A stretch of 60,459 nucleotides of DNA from Streptomyces tateyamensis (GCF_003205575.1 NZ_PYBW01000074.1:53851-114309), one strand, 5' to 3'; positions 50,151 through 60,459 are shown, counted from the first letter of the stretch. The notes: generated from the sequence alone by a model not told the origin. Translations and numbers: made by a program.

Positions 50151-51218
50151 ATGAACGGTCTGCACACCCTCCTCCCGCCCACCGCCCGGCGGCGCGCCTC
50201 CACCGAGATGCTCCGTTCGCGCGTCTCCCACCTCTTCCCGGCGCCGGCCCTGGTCGACGGTGCGTCAGCTCCGGGTCAGCTGCTCAACTCCCCGGCCGGC
50301 CCGCTCCCCACCGGGTGGCCCTACGGATACGGGCCCAGGCTCACCGGCTCCTCCCCGTCGCCGCCCGCGCCCACGTCCCCGTCCCCGTCCCCGGATCCTG
50401 GCCCCGCTCCCGCTCCCGCTCCCGCTTTCGTCCCGGCACAGGCCGCCGCTGACCCGGACTCCGAGCCCCAGCCCGAGCCCCAGCCGGGCCCGCTCCCCGC
50501 GCCTCGGCGTCGTCTCCGGGCCCGGCTCCCCACCGCGCTGCACCCCCTGCTCTGGGCCGATCGCAAGGCCGTCCTCGGCCTCGCCGTGCTACTCCTGCTC
50601 GCTGTCGCCTACGCCGTCCAGCACTTCTGGCTGGGCCGTCCACAGCCCGTCACCGTTCCCTCGGCCGCCGCCGGGCGCCCGAGTCCGCGGGCGGCCCCCG
50701 TCGGCACCGCCCGCGAGTCCGAGCCCGCCGACCCGATCGAGGTCGGGTCCGGCCCGGACGCCCCTCTCGATTCCGCGGCCGCTCCGGCACCGGGCCCGAG
50801 GCTGGCGCCCGTGGTCATCGACGTGGCCGGCCGGGTGGTCCACCCCGGGATCCTCACCCTCCCGGGCGGCTCCCGCATCGCCGACGCGCTGCGGGCCGCC
50901 GGCGGCCCGCAGCCCGGCGTCGACACCGACGGGCTCAACCTCGCCCAGGTGCTGACCGATGGTGAGCAGGTCCTGGTGGGCCTCCCCGGCCCGCCCGCCC
51001 CGGCCACCGGCCCCACCGCGCCCAGGGGGCCACTGAGCCTCAACCGCGCCACCCAGGAGCAACTCGACGCGCTGCCCGGTATCGGCCCGGTGCTCGCCAA
51101 GCACATCCTCGACTACCGCTCCCAGCACGGTTCGTTCCGCTCACTGGACCAGCTGGGCCAGATCTCCGGCATCGGCAGCAGAAAGCTCGCCGAGCTCAAA
51201 CCGCTCCTCACCCTCTGA
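50151..51218 (+). CDS. comEA: ComEA family DNA-binding protein (SLBB plus helix-hairpin-helix)
   Basis: 355 residues. The N-terminal ~130 residues are low-complexity and Pro-rich (SPSPDPGPAPAPAPAF, PQPEPQPGPLPAP). A membrane helix (AVLGLAVLLLLAVAYAVQHF) follows at about 140-160. A SLBB domain comes next (VIDVAGRVVHPGILTLPGGS), then two helix-hairpin-helix motifs (LNRATQEQLDALPGIGPVLA; LGQISGIGSRKLAELKPLL). It would bind double-stranded DNA outside the membrane for uptake with ComEC. The ATG at 50151 follows TACCTT (50138-50143) by 7 nt. The adjoining comEC begins 87 nt after the stop. Confidence 0.93.
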   Translation: MNGLHTLLPPTARRRASTEMLRSRVSHLFPAPALVDGASAPGQLLNSPAGPLPTGWPYGYGPRLTGSSPSPPAPTSPSPSPDPGPAPAPAPAFVPAQAAADPDSEPQPEPQPGPLPAPRRRLRARLPTALHPLLWADRKAVLGLAVLLLLAVAYAVQHFWLGRPQPVTVPSAAAGRPSPRAAPVGTARESEPADPIEVGSGPDAPLDSAAAPAPGPRLAPVVIDVAGRVVHPGILTLPGGSRIADALRAAGGPQPGVDTDGLNLAQVLTDGEQVLVGLPGPPAPATGPTAPRGPLSLNRATQEQLDALPGIGPVLAKHILDYRSQHGSFRSLDQLGQISGIGSRKLAELKPLLTL

Positions 51219-51304
51219 CCAGCGCCGCTCCGCCCGCTCCCGGGACCGGCCCGACCCGCTCACTGCCGTCCACCGCCACCCACCACCGCACTCCAGGCCC
51301 GCAC

Positions 51305-53881
51305 ATGCCGCCGAAGCCCCCGCCCACCGCTGCGGACCCGACCGCCTCTGCTCCTGCCCCAGGCTCCGCTCCTGCCCCGGCTCCCGCCCCGGCGCCCGCT
51401 TCCGATCTGCGACTCCTGCTCCCCACCATCGCCGCCTGGTGCGCTGCGGCCCTGCTGCTCGACCTGACGCCCCGACACCTCTTGCTCGTCCTGCTGCTGG
51501 CCGGCCTCGCGGTCCTCACCGCCACCGCCCTGCTCCTGTGCCGCCGTCAACACCTCGGCCGCGGCCGCATCCTGGCCGCCGCCATCCTCCTCACCATCAG
51601 CGCGGCCGCCACCTGTACCGCCCTGCACACCGCCGACCGCTACCGGGGCCCGCTCCCCGCTCTGGCGCGCGCCGCCGCGGAGGCCGACGGCGCCGCCGCT
51701 CCCATCGAGGTCGAACTCACCGTCACCCGCGACCCGCGCACCCACACCTCGCGCTCCCGTGGCTCGGGCCCGCCCCACCCCGTGCTCAGCGTCGACGCGA
51801 CCGCCGAACGGATCGTCACCCCCGTCGAGCCGCCCACCCGCACCCGAACCCCCGTCACCGTGATCGTCCAGGGCGGCGACACCGCCGCCTGGCAGCGCCT
51901 GCTCCCCACCACCCGGGTCAGCGCCCAGGTCCGCGTGCTCCCGGCCACCGCCGAGGGCGCGGAGACCGGCGCCGTCCTGCTCGCCCAGGGCGCTCCGCGC
52001 CAACTCGCGCCGCCCAGCTGGTTCCAACGCCTGGCCGGCCGCCTGCGCGCGGGCCTGCGCGAGGCCTGCGCCGAGCTCTCGCCCGACGCCCGGGCGCTCT
52101 TGCCCGGACTGGTGGTGGGCGACACCTCTGCCATCCCCGAGGATTTGATGGCGGCCTTCCACAGCACCGACCTGGTCCACCTGGTCGCCGTCAGCGGCGC
52201 CAACCTGTCCATCGTGCTGGCCGTGCTGCTCGGCGCGCCCGCGCGCGCCGGCACTGCCGAACGCGGCGGTCTGGCAGCCCTGTTGGGTGTCCCGCTGCGC
52301 CTGGCCGCACTGCTCGGCGCCCTCCTCACGCTGGCCTTCGTCACCCTCTGCCGCCCCGATCCGAGCGTGGTCCGGGCGGCCGCCACCGGGATGCTCAGCC
52401 TGCTCGCCCTCGCCCTGGGCCGTCCCCGGCAGGCGCTCAGCGCACTTGCCGCCGGCGTGCTCGCCCTGCTGCTCTTCGACCCGCGCCTGGCCCGGTCCTA
52501 CGGCTTCCTGCTCTCCGTGCTGGCCACGGCCGGCCTGCTCACCCTGGGCCGCCGCTGGTCCGAGGCCCTGCGCGAGCGCGGCTGGCCGCACCACCTGGCC
52601 GAGGCGGTCGCAAGCGCTGCCGCCGCTCAGGCCCTCTGCACCCCGGCCACCGTGCTGCTCGCCCCGCGGGTCAGCCTGGTCGGCATCCCGTGCAACCTGC
52701 TCGCCGAACTCGCCGTCGCCCCCGCCACCCTGCTCGGCTTCGCCACCCTCGCGGTCGCCCCGCTCTCGCCCGGCGCGGCCCGCTTCCTGGCCGGCCTGGC
52801 CGCCTTCCCCACCGAGTGGCTGGTCCGCGTCGCCCGCAGCGGAGCCGAACTGCCCGGCGCCGAACTCGCCTGGACCCCGGGCTGGCCCGGCACCGTCCTG
52901 CTGGCCCTCGCCATCACGGCAGCCTGCTTCGCGCTACCCGCCCTGCTCCCCAAGCCCGGCCCGGCCACCCCCGCCGGCCCCGGCAGCCGGGCCCGACGAG
53001 TCCGCCTGCTGCTCGCCGCCCCGCTCGCCCTCGCCCTGCTCCTGCTGCTCCTGCGCCCACCCGCTCTGGTCCGGGTCGCCACCGGCTGGCCCCCGGCCGA
53101 CGCCCGACTCGTCCTGTGCTCGGTCGGTCAGGGCGATCTGACGGTGCTTCCGGTCCCGGGGAGTCCGGACTCCGCCGTCGTAGTGGACGCCGGTCCGGAC
53201 CCGGCGGCCGCGGACACCTGTCTGCGCGACCTCGGCATCACCCGGATCCCACTGGTCCTGCTCAGCCACTTCCACGCCGACCATCTGGAGGGGCTGCCCG
53301 GGGTGCTCCGCCGGCGCAGCGTGGGCGCGATCGAGACCACCACCCTGAGCGCACCACCGGGCGAGGCGGCCAAGGCCACCGCCTGGGCCAGGGCGGCCAA
53401 CGTTCCGCTGCTGCAACCGACTCCGGGCGAGCACCGCAGTGCCGCCCCCGACCTGTCCTGGGACGTCCTGTGGCCGAGCGGGCCCCTCGGCCCGGACACC
53501 CCGGGCCCGAACAACGCGAGCCTGGCCCTGCTGGTCCAGGCCGGGCCGCTGCGCATCGCCCTCCTCGGCGACCTCGAACCGGCCGCCCAATCCGCCCTGC
53601 TGGCCCGGGCCCACCCGCCCCGGGTCGACGTCCTCAAAGTGGCCCACCACGGCTCCGCCAACCAGGACTGGACCCTGGCCCGGGCCCTCCACCCACACCT
53701 GGCCCTGATCTCGGTCGGAGCCGACAACTCCTACGGTCACCCCTCCGCGCACACCGTCGCGCACCTCGAATCCCTGGGCGCCACCGTCCTGCGCACCGAC
53801 CAGGCCGGTGACATCGCCCTCCAGTCGGACAGCCCGGGCGCCCTCCACGTCCTCACCCACCCCCGTCCAGGCGCGGAGTGA
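51305..53881 (+). CDS. comEC: ComEC/Rec2-type DNA uptake channel protein
   Basis: 858 residues. After a Pro/Ala-rich start come about ten membrane helices that form the competence domain, with LLPGLVVGDTSAIPEDLMAA, HSTDLVHLVAVSGANLSIVL and CRPDPSVVRAAATGMLSLLA. The C-terminus is a metallo-beta-lactamase-type domain: VGQGDLTVLPVP, then SHFHADH at residues 654-660 and LKVAHHGSANQDW. ComEC translocates single-stranded DNA in competent bacteria. Streptomycetes are not generally known to be naturally competent, so its purpose here is open. A linked comEA lies upstream. Confidence 0.93.
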   Translation: MPPKPPPTAADPTASAPAPGSAPAPAPAPAPASDLRLLLPTIAAWCAAALLLDLTPRHLLLVLLLAGLAVLTATALLLCRRQHLGRGRILAAAILLTISAAATCTALHTADRYRGPLPALARAAAEADGAAAPIEVELTVTRDPRTHTSRSRGSGPPHPVLSVDATAERIVTPVEPPTRTRTPVTVIVQGGDTAAWQRLLPTTRVSAQVRVLPATAEGAETGAVLLAQGAPRQLAPPSWFQRLAGRLRAGLREACAELSPDARALLPGLVVGDTSAIPEDLMAAFHSTDLVHLVAVSGANLSIVLAVLLGAPARAGTAERGGLAALLGVPLRLAALLGALLTLAFVTLCRPDPSVVRAAATGMLSLLALALGRPRQALSALAAGVLALLLFDPRLARSYGFLLSVLATAGLLTLGRRWSEALRERGWPHHLAEAVASAAAAQALCTPATVLLAPRVSLVGIPCNLLAELAVAPATLLGFATLAVAPLSPGAARFLAGLAAFPTEWLVRVARSGAELPGAELAWTPGWPGTVLLALAITAACFALPALLPKPGPATPAGPGSRARRVRLLLAAPLALALLLLLLRPPALVRVATGWPPADARLVLCSVGQGDLTVLPVPGSPDSAVVVDAGPDPAAADTCLRDLGITRIPLVLLSHFHADHLEGLPGVLRRRSVGAIETTTLSAPPGEAAKATAWARAANVPLLQPTPGEHRSAAPDLSWDVLWPSGPLGPDTPGPNNASLALLVQAGPLRIALLGDLEPAAQSALLARAHPPRVDVLKVAHHGSANQDWTLARALHPHLALISVGADNSYGHPSAHTVAHLESLGATVLRTDQAGDIALQSDSPGALHVLTHPRPGAE

Positions 53882-53895
53882 AGCCGGGTGGCCGA

Positions 53896-54477
53896 CTACT
53901 CGTCCGCCCGGACGTCCCCTTCGACCATGTCCTCGTCCTCGTCCCGCTCGGCCTGGGACAGGGCATTGCTGATCAGTCGGGTGGCGAACTCGTGGTCGTC
54001 GCCGGTGATCCGGTTGATGTGGTCGGCGAGCAGGACAGCCGTGGCCTCCAGGGGATTCATCTCGGCGGCCGTCCAACGGCCATACTGCGCGCGCCAGAGA
54101 TTGGGGCTCAGGCCGGTGCCGGCCGCGACGAGCAGGCCGGCCATGGTGGGGATGACCTCGGGGCGGAAGGTCTTGGGCATCATCCGCATGGTGGCCACCA
54201 CGCTGGGCACCACCTCCTCGATGGGATCCTTCTCGTGGTCCTCGTAGGCGGCCCGCAGCCAGCACATGAACATGTAGATGAGCGTGCAGGCCCCGTCCAC
54301 CAGCGCCTCGATGCCCTGCGGGCCCAGGGAGGCGGCGTACTGGTTGAGCAGTTCCTGCTGGCGGGGGTCGGGCACGCCGGTACCGTCGTAGAGGGCCTTG
54401 AGCCGGGAGTCGACCACCATGAGCGCGGCACCCACGTCACCGGCGGAAGCGTTTGCGGGGTCACAGGGCGATGACAC
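53896..54477 (-). CDS. Conserved-looking hypothetical protein, coupled to a leader ORF
   Basis: 193 residues from a GTG at 54477, which has the strong site GAGGAGGAG 6 nt upstream. The body is helical (RQQELLNQYAASLGPQGIEA; LIYMFMCWLRAAYEDHEKD; RMMPKTFRPEVIPTMAGLLV; MNPLEATAVLLADHINRITG), and the tail is very acidic (ERDEDEDMVEGD). It appears soluble. I recognise no family. The start codon lies inside a 19-codon ORF whose stop is 14 nt further on, so the two are probably translationally coupled. It converges with comEC, whose stop lies 14 bp away. Confidence 0.78.
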   Translation of the reverse strand: MSSPCDPANASAGDVGAALMVVDSRLKALYDGTGVPDPRQQELLNQYAASLGPQGIEALVDGACTLIYMFMCWLRAAYEDHEKDPIEEVVPSVVATMRMMPKTFRPEVIPTMAGLLVAAGTGLSPNLWRAQYGRWTAAEMNPLEATAVLLADHINRITGDDHEFATRLISNALSQAERDEDEDMVEGDVRADE

Positions 54478-54520
54478 AGGACTCCTCCTCGAGTGACCGC
54501 AGCAGCGGGTAGCGCGGCAT
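54461..54520 (-). CDS. 19-residue leader peptide ORF overlapping the next gene's start
   Basis: MPRYPLLRSLEEESCVIAL. The ATG at 54520 lies 6 nt after TACGCT on the minus strand (complement of 54527-54532), which is the leaderless-promoter spacing seen elsewhere in the window. Its EEE codons contain the ribosome site of the downstream 193-residue gene, and its stop lies just inside that gene. It is either a regulatory leader ORF or, less likely, a small functional peptide. Confidence 0.5.
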   Translation of the reverse strand: MPRYPLLRSLEEESCVIAL

Positions 54521-54711
54521 GTTCGTAGCGTAGAACGCCACCGGGAGGCGGAGTGATGAATCGTCACGAGTCAGCCGTCCGGGTGACCAGGACTCAACTG
54601 CCCTCGGCCACCGCCCCGTCCGCGACCACCGCGCCGCGAGCAGCGCGCACCCCGCCCAGACCGTGACGTACGCGCCCTCGCGCGGCACCCCGGCCCGCGC
54701 TGGGCCCCGCG
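54521..54711. other. Intergenic gap between the M20 gene and the leader ORF
   Basis: 191 bp. Apart from the -10 element of the leader ORF and an AT-richer patch at 54553-54570, I see nothing definite in it. Frames crossing it are shadows of the M20 gene's reverse frames. Confidence 0.3.
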
Positions 54712-55935
54712 CTACCCCCGGGCGAGCCGCCCCAGCGCCAACCCGGCCAGCAGTGCGGCCCCGTCGGCGAGCACGTTGTCCTCGAACTCCGCCTGCGGCG
54801 AGTGGTTGTAGGGCGCGCTGAACGGGTCGCGGCCGTCGGTCGGCACGGCGCCCAGCATCAGGTACGCGGACGGTACCAGCGCCCCCAACACCCCGAAGTC
54901 CTCCGAGCCCGCGATCGGCTTGGGCATCTCCATGTACCGCCCGGCCCCGAGCAGGCCCGCCACCACTTCGGCCGCGAAGGCGGTCTCCACCGCGTCGTTG
55001 ACGGTCACCGGGTAGCCGTCCTCCAGCACGGCCTCCGCGGTCAACCCGTGCGCCGCCGCGATCCCGTGGACCACCCGCAGCGCCTCGGCGTGCACCGTGC
55101 GGCGCGACTGGTCGGAGAAGGAGCGGATGGTCGCGGCGAACCGGGCCTCCTCGGGGATCACGTTCGCCGCCGTGCCCGCGCTCAGCGTGCCGACGGTGAG
55201 CACCACCGGGTCGAAGGCGTCGATCCGCCGGGTCACCATCGACTGCAGTGCCAGCACCGCCTCGCACACGGCCGGCACCGGGTCCAACGCCGAGTGCGGG
55301 CTGGAGCCGTGCCCGCCGCGCCCGCGCAGCGTGACGTGCAGCGTGTCGGAGGCGGCCAGTACCGGCCCGGGCCGGCTCGCCACCAGCCCGTTGGGCAGCA
55401 GCGCGGCGGCCACGTGCAGCGCGTAGGCGGCCACCACCCGCTCGCCCGCCGCCTCCAGCACACCCGCGTCCACCATCCGCTGCGCGCCGCCCTGGCCCTC
55501 CTCGCCCGGCTGGAACATGAAGACCACGTTCCCGGGCAGCTCCGCCCGCCGCTCCACCAGCAGCCGCACCGCGCCGACCAGCACGGCCATGTGCAGGTCG
55601 TGCCCGCAGGCGTGCATCGCGCCCGGCACGGTGGAGGCGTACGAAAGCCGCCCGCTCTCCTGCACCGGTAGCGCGTCCATGTCCGCCCGCAGCAGCACGT
55701 TCGGGCCGGGCCGCCCGCCGCGCAGCACCGCCGTGATCGAACTCAGCCCCTCGCCGAGGGTGAGCTCCAGCGGCAGCCCGTCGAGCGCCGCCAGGAGGCG
55801 GGCCCGGGTCTCGGGCAGCTCGAGGCCGATCTCCGGCCGCCGGTGCAGGTCCCGCCGCAGCGAGACCAGTTCGGGCTGCAGCAGGGCGGCCGAGGCGGCC
55901 AGCTCGGGCAGGTGGAGTGCGGCGAACGCGGACAT
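54712..55935 (-). CDS. M20 family amidohydrolase (hippurate hydrolase / IAA-amino-acid hydrolase-like)
   Basis: 407 residues from the ATG at 55935, with CGGAGG 4 nt upstream. It is a metallopeptidase of the M20D type: RRDLHRRPEIGLELPETRAR at the N-terminus, LLRADMDALPVQE, the metal ligands in MHACGHDLHMAVL and FQPGEEGQGGAQRM, and the dimerisation domain. The end reads EDFGVLGALVPSAYLMLGAV, holding the last ligands. It hydrolyses N-acyl amino acids or related amides; the substrate is not predictable. An in-frame extension to 56037 has no coding features. Confidence 0.92.
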   Translation of the reverse strand: MSAFAALHLPELAASAALLQPELVSLRRDLHRRPEIGLELPETRARLLAALDGLPLELTLGEGLSSITAVLRGGRPGPNVLLRADMDALPVQESGRLSYASTVPGAMHACGHDLHMAVLVGAVRLLVERRAELPGNVVFMFQPGEEGQGGAQRMVDAGVLEAAGERVVAAYALHVAAALLPNGLVASRPGPVLAASDTLHVTLRGRGGHGSSPHSALDPVPAVCEAVLALQSMVTRRIDAFDPVVLTVGTLSAGTAANVIPEEARFAATIRSFSDQSRRTVHAEALRVVHGIAAAHGLTAEAVLEDGYPVTVNDAVETAFAAEVVAGLLGAGRYMEMPKPIAGSEDFGVLGALVPSAYLMLGAVPTDGRDPFSAPYNHSPQAEFEDNVLADGAALLAGLALGRLARG

Positions 55936-56095
55936 CGGGCCTCCGAGGGGAAGGGGGCTGAGGGGCTGACGGGCCGGGGCCGAGGCCCCAGGGCTCCCAT
56001 CATCGGTAGCCGCACCGCCCTTCCGGCCCAGGCGCACGGATTGACCGCGGGCCCGGACCGGGCCGCACGAAACCTCCCGTTCCCCCGGGGCAGCC

Positions 56096-56452
56096 TCAGC
56101 TCTGCCGCAGCGCCGGCATCGGCACCGGCACCGCGAAGGCGGTGGCCCCCGCGCCCACCCCGCCCTGGCAGCTGTTCGGCGGATCCGTGGTGACGCCCCG
56201 GGTGGCCGGCTTCTCGGCCGCCCAGAACATGTACCCGAGCATCCCGGGTGTACTGCCCGCCCCGGCCGGCGCGGCCGACTGCACCCAGGAGCCGGTGGAG
56301 TTCTGCACCGAGGAGCCGAAGTCGGTGCACTCGGGCCGCACCGAGGACCCCTCCGCGATGTACAGGCTCCCGGTGAACTTGGCGGCTGTCAGCAGGGCGG
56401 CCGCGCCGAGCAGGGCGCTGAACGGTCGGACAGTAACGGGGGACGCGCGCAT
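56096..56452 (-). CDS. Small exported or membrane-anchored hypothetical protein
   Basis: 118 residues from the ATG at 56452, which has GGAGG 6 nt upstream. The N-terminus (VTVRPFSALLGAAALLTAAKF) is a signal-peptide-like or anchor helix, followed by an outer domain with two cysteines (VRPECTDFGSSVQNSTGSW; DPPNSCQGG), which could form a disulfide, and an aromatic-rich stretch (GMLGYMFWAAEKP). No family recognised. It lies 160 bp upstream of the M20 gene on the same strand. Confidence 0.65.
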   Translation of the reverse strand: MRASPVTVRPFSALLGAAALLTAAKFTGSLYIAEGSSVRPECTDFGSSVQNSTGSWVQSAAPAGAGSTPGMLGYMFWAAEKPATRGVTTDPPNSCQGGVGAGATAFAVPVPMPALRQS

Positions 56453-56535
56453 GAACGCCTCCAGAGCGGCAGGTGGGTCCCCGGGCACCGGACAGCGTGC
56501 TGGCGTGCCCGCGCCCTGTCAATGGTCCACACCAG

Positions 56536-56802
56536 TCAGCCTTCCTCGCGCCACCCCTGGTGCGCGTCGGCCAGCTCGTCCAACCGGGCCAGCAGCACGC
56601 CCGTCCACCCGTCGGCGGGCTCCTCCAGCACCACCAGCCACTGCGCGTCCTCGGCGTCGTCCTCACCGGCCAGGGCATCCCTGACCAGCTCGAACGGCCC
56701 GAGCCAGGGGTGCTCCGCCTGGAGTTCCCCGACCACCTCCTCGGCGCTGTCGCGGTCGGCGAGGACCAGGAGCTGGCGGGCGGCGGGCAGGTCGTTGCTC
56801 AT
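56536..56802 (-). CDS. Small acidic hypothetical protein divergent from holA
   Basis: 88 residues: MSNDLPAARQLLVLADRDSA then EEVVGELQAEHPWLGPFELV and QWLVVLEEPADGWTGVLLA. It is soluble and acidic with an alternating alpha/beta pattern that might be a small ferredoxin-like fold, which is a guess. The ATG at 56802 stands 40 bp from the divergent holA start. A longer open frame overlaps holA and is a shadow. The function is unknown. Confidence 0.7.
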   Translation of the reverse strand: MSNDLPAARQLLVLADRDSAEEVVGELQAEHPWLGPFELVRDALAGEDDAEDAQWLVVLEEPADGWTGVLLARLDELADAHQGWREEG

Positions 56803-56842
56803 CGCACCATTGTGTCGCCCGGCCGTGGGATGCTGGGACGCG

Positions 56843-57838
56843 ATGGCCAGGAAGAGTGCACCCGACGACCTGCTCGCCCCGCTGACCCTCGTGGTCGGCC
56901 AGGAGGAGCTGCTGCTGGACCGCGCCGTGGCCCAGGTGGTGGCCGCCGCCAAGGCGGCCGATCCCGACACCGACGTGCGCGACCTGGCCCCCGGCACCCT
57001 GCAGCCCGGCGCGCTGGCCGAGCTGACCACCCCTTCGCTCTTCGCCGAGCGCAAGGTGATCGCGGTCCGCGCCGCCCAGGACCTGGGCGCCGACACGGTC
57101 AAGGAGCTCAAGGCCTACCTGGACGCCCCGGCCGACGAGGTGATTGTGGTCCTGGTGCACGCCGGCGGCCCCAAGGGCAAGGGCCTGCTGGACGCGGCCC
57201 GCAAGGCCGGCGCCCGCGAGGTGGTCTGCCCCAAGCTGACCAAGGCGGGGGAGCGGATCGCCTTCATCCGGGGCGAGTTCAAGACGCTCGGCCGCTCGGC
57301 CAGCCCGGAGGCCTGCCAGGCGCTGCTGGACGCGCTCGGCGGCGACCTGCGCGAGCTGGCGGCCGCCGTCGGCCAGCTCTGCTCCGACGTCGAGGGCACC
57401 ATCGACGAGCGCGTGGTGGCCCGCTACTACAGCGGCCGGGCCGAGGCCACCGGCTTCGAGGTGGCCGACCTCGCGGTCACCGGTCGTGCGGCCGACGCGC
57501 TGGAGCGCCTGCGCTGGGCCCTGGCGGTGGGCCAGCCGCCCACCGGCATCACCTACGCGCTGGCCGCGGGCGTGCGCAGCATCGGCCGCCTCGCCACCGC
57601 CGACCGCTCGATGCGCCCGGCCGACCTGGCCCGTGAACTCGGCATGCCCCCCTGGAAGATCGACCGGGTCCGCCAGCAGATGCGCACCTGGACCGGGGAC
57701 GGCGTGGCCACCGCCCTGACCGCCATCGCCCAGGCCGACGCCGCCGTCAAGGGCGGGGCCGACGATGCCGCCTACGCCCTGGAGCGCGCCGTGGTCACCG
57801 TGGCCCGCGCCGCCCGCTCCGGCTCCCGCCCGTACTGA
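56843..57838 (+). CDS. holA: DNA polymerase III subunit delta
   Basis: 331 residues. It is the clamp-loader delta subunit that opens the sliding clamp. The N-terminal domain has LTLVVGQEELLLDRAVAQVV, SLFAERKVIAVRAAQDL and VIVVLVHAGGPKGKGLLDAA. The collar domain at the C-terminus has VADLAVTGRAADALERLRWA and ARELGMPPWKIDRVRQQMR. Actinobacterial HolA proteins diverge strongly from E. coli delta, but this pattern is standard for them. The ATG at 56843 opens the protein as MARKSAPDDLLAPLTL. It converges with rpsT across a strong hairpin. Confidence 0.94.
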   Translation: MARKSAPDDLLAPLTLVVGQEELLLDRAVAQVVAAAKAADPDTDVRDLAPGTLQPGALAELTTPSLFAERKVIAVRAAQDLGADTVKELKAYLDAPADEVIVVLVHAGGPKGKGLLDAARKAGAREVVCPKLTKAGERIAFIRGEFKTLGRSASPEACQALLDALGGDLRELAAAVGQLCSDVEGTIDERVVARYYSGRAEATGFEVADLAVTGRAADALERLRWALAVGQPPTGITYALAAGVRSIGRLATADRSMRPADLARELGMPPWKIDRVRQQMRTWTGDGVATALTAIAQADAAVKGGADDAAYALERAVVTVARAARSGSRPY

Positions 57839-57869
57839 GGGCGGGCCGGGCCGGCGGTCAGGGCCGGGG

Positions 57870-57912
57870 AATGCCGAAGCCCGCCCGGTGGGACCGGGCG
57901 GGCTTCGGCGTT
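57870..57912. terminator. Bidirectional terminator between holA and rpsT
   Basis: 20-bp arms with a single G-T pair (57870-57889 and 57893-57912) and a 3-nt loop, between convergent genes. Confidence 0.85.
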
Positions 57913-58038
57913 CACGCTCTGTGCACCGCACCCGCGTGGCGAACGCAGGCCGCGTGCGGTGCGAAGTGATGCGGTCCGAACGGGGTCCGGGTAGAGGGCC
58001 GGAATCACCCGTGGACGGGGGTGGTGCTAGCGCGCAGC

Positions 58039-58302
58039 TCAGGCGGCGACGTGGACCTGCTTGGTGATCGCCGACTTCTTGTTGGCGGCCTGGTTCTTGT
58101 GGATGACACCCTTGCTGACGGCCTTGTCGAGGGCCTTGGAGGCCTCGCGGGCCAGCACGGTGGCCTTCTCGGTGTCACCGGCGGCGGCGGCCTCGCGGGC
58201 CTTGCGCAGCGCGGTCTTCAGCGAGGACTTGACGGCCTTGTTGCGCAGGCGCGCCTTCTCGTTGGTCTTGTTGCGCTTGATCTGGGACTTGATGTTCGCC
58301 AC
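58039..58302 (-). CDS. rpsT: 30S ribosomal protein S20
   Basis: 87 residues. It begins ANIKSQIKRNKTNEKARLRN and contains KSSLKTALRKAREA and GVIHKNQAANKKSAITKQV, the signature of bS20. It binds 16S rRNA. The start codon is GTG at 58302, with GAGG about 8 nt upstream. It is divergent from lepA, as in other actinobacteria. Confidence 0.97.
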   Translation of the reverse strand: MANIKSQIKRNKTNEKARLRNKAVKSSLKTALRKAREAAAAGDTEKATVLAREASKALDKAVSKGVIHKNQAANKKSAITKQVHVAA

Positions 58303-58563
58303 GAAAGTGCCTCAGTCTGTCTGGAACGTTGCCCCGCTAAGGGCCGAACGGGTTCTGCGACCCGTGCTCCGGGGCAGCTGAGAGGGCATGCCGGAGCGCG
58401 GTGCAGCGGCCAACGCTACCAGGGCCCGCCCATGCCCCCCAAACCGGCACCGTGCGCCGGTCGCGTGGGAAGATGGACCAAGCCCTGGTTTCCTCATGCC
58501 CCACAGGGCCCCTCGGGCAGGCGACCAGTCGGCCCCGGGACGACCACGGAGAATCGGACCAAG

Positions 58564-60435
<1,872 letters not shown>

Positions 60436-60459
60436 GTCGGCACGGCGAAGGGCCGCCAC

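Noticed and set aside
58021..58563. N-terminal extension of LepA upstream of 58564
   Set aside because: It would overlap rpsT antisense, and the translated extension resembles no LepA.

Overview
The window is a very GC-rich stretch of actinobacterial chromosome. Its codon use, gene order and TAnnnT-type promoters point to a Streptomycetaceae member (Streptomyces or Kitasatospora). Most of it is a conserved housekeeping block that I recognise from the Streptomyces core chromosome: valS, folC, ndk, mreBCD, the PBP2 and RodA genes, a radical-SAM pair, RNase E/G, rplU-rpmA, obg, proB, proA, nadD, rsfS, tRNA-Ala genes, leuS, comEA, comEC, holA, rpsT and lepA. I see no insertion sequence, prophage, integrase or CRISPR array.

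Layout. 1-3605: a proline/glycine-rich membrane protein and divergent valS. 3648-11792: an accessory block between valS and folC holding a large LuxR-type (LAL) regulator, a putative class II lanthipeptide precursor, a LanM synthetase, a divergent SARP regulator, an array of 11-bp repeats and an unknown gene. 11881-14175: folC, DUF4233 protein, ndk. 14495-20611: lateral wall and shape operon mreB-mreC-mreD-pbp2-rodA. 20715-29912: radical-SAM protein, DUF2344 partner, RNase E/G, L21, L27, Obg. 30048-36617: proline biosynthesis, two related membrane proteins, an M48 protease, two tiny membrane proteins. 36729-40435: nadD, a LytR-C cell-envelope gene broken by one extra C in a C7 tract, rsfS and a histidine phosphatase with an apparent CTG start. 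40547-41004: three identical tRNA-Ala(GGC) genes. 41060-44861: MFS transporter, regulator, UDP-glucose-epimerase-like protein. 44960-48062: leader-peptide attenuator and leuS. 48277-60435: membrane protein, DegV, ComEA, ComEC, unknown gene with a 19-codon leader ORF, M20 amidohydrolase, small proteins, holA, rpsT and lepA.

The most unusual system is the RiPP-like block at 6720-11084. The precursor has a mersacidin/lichenicidin-type leader and a Ser/Thr-rich tail, but no cysteine anywhere, so it cannot form (methyl)lanthionine rings by itself. Independently, the LanM beside it keeps the kinase-like dehydratase residues and the three zinc ligands of its cyclase domain, while the position of the cyclase catalytic His reads Glu and the Cys-Tyr/His-Gly-x-Pro-Gly motif is replaced. 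The two observations agree with each other: the product may be a dehydrated, unringed peptide. The gene order is lanM then lanA with an 8-bp overlap, no LanT, protease or immunity gene is nearby, and two cluster-type regulators flank the pair. This is a reading by eye and needs alignment and chemistry to confirm.

Other notable features are a recurrent leaderless-promoter pattern (TAnnnT placed 6-8 nt before a start codon at about eleven genes), a leaderless Leu-rich leader peptide and terminator ahead of leuS, and a pair of neighbouring membrane proteins that share an N-terminal acidic motif.
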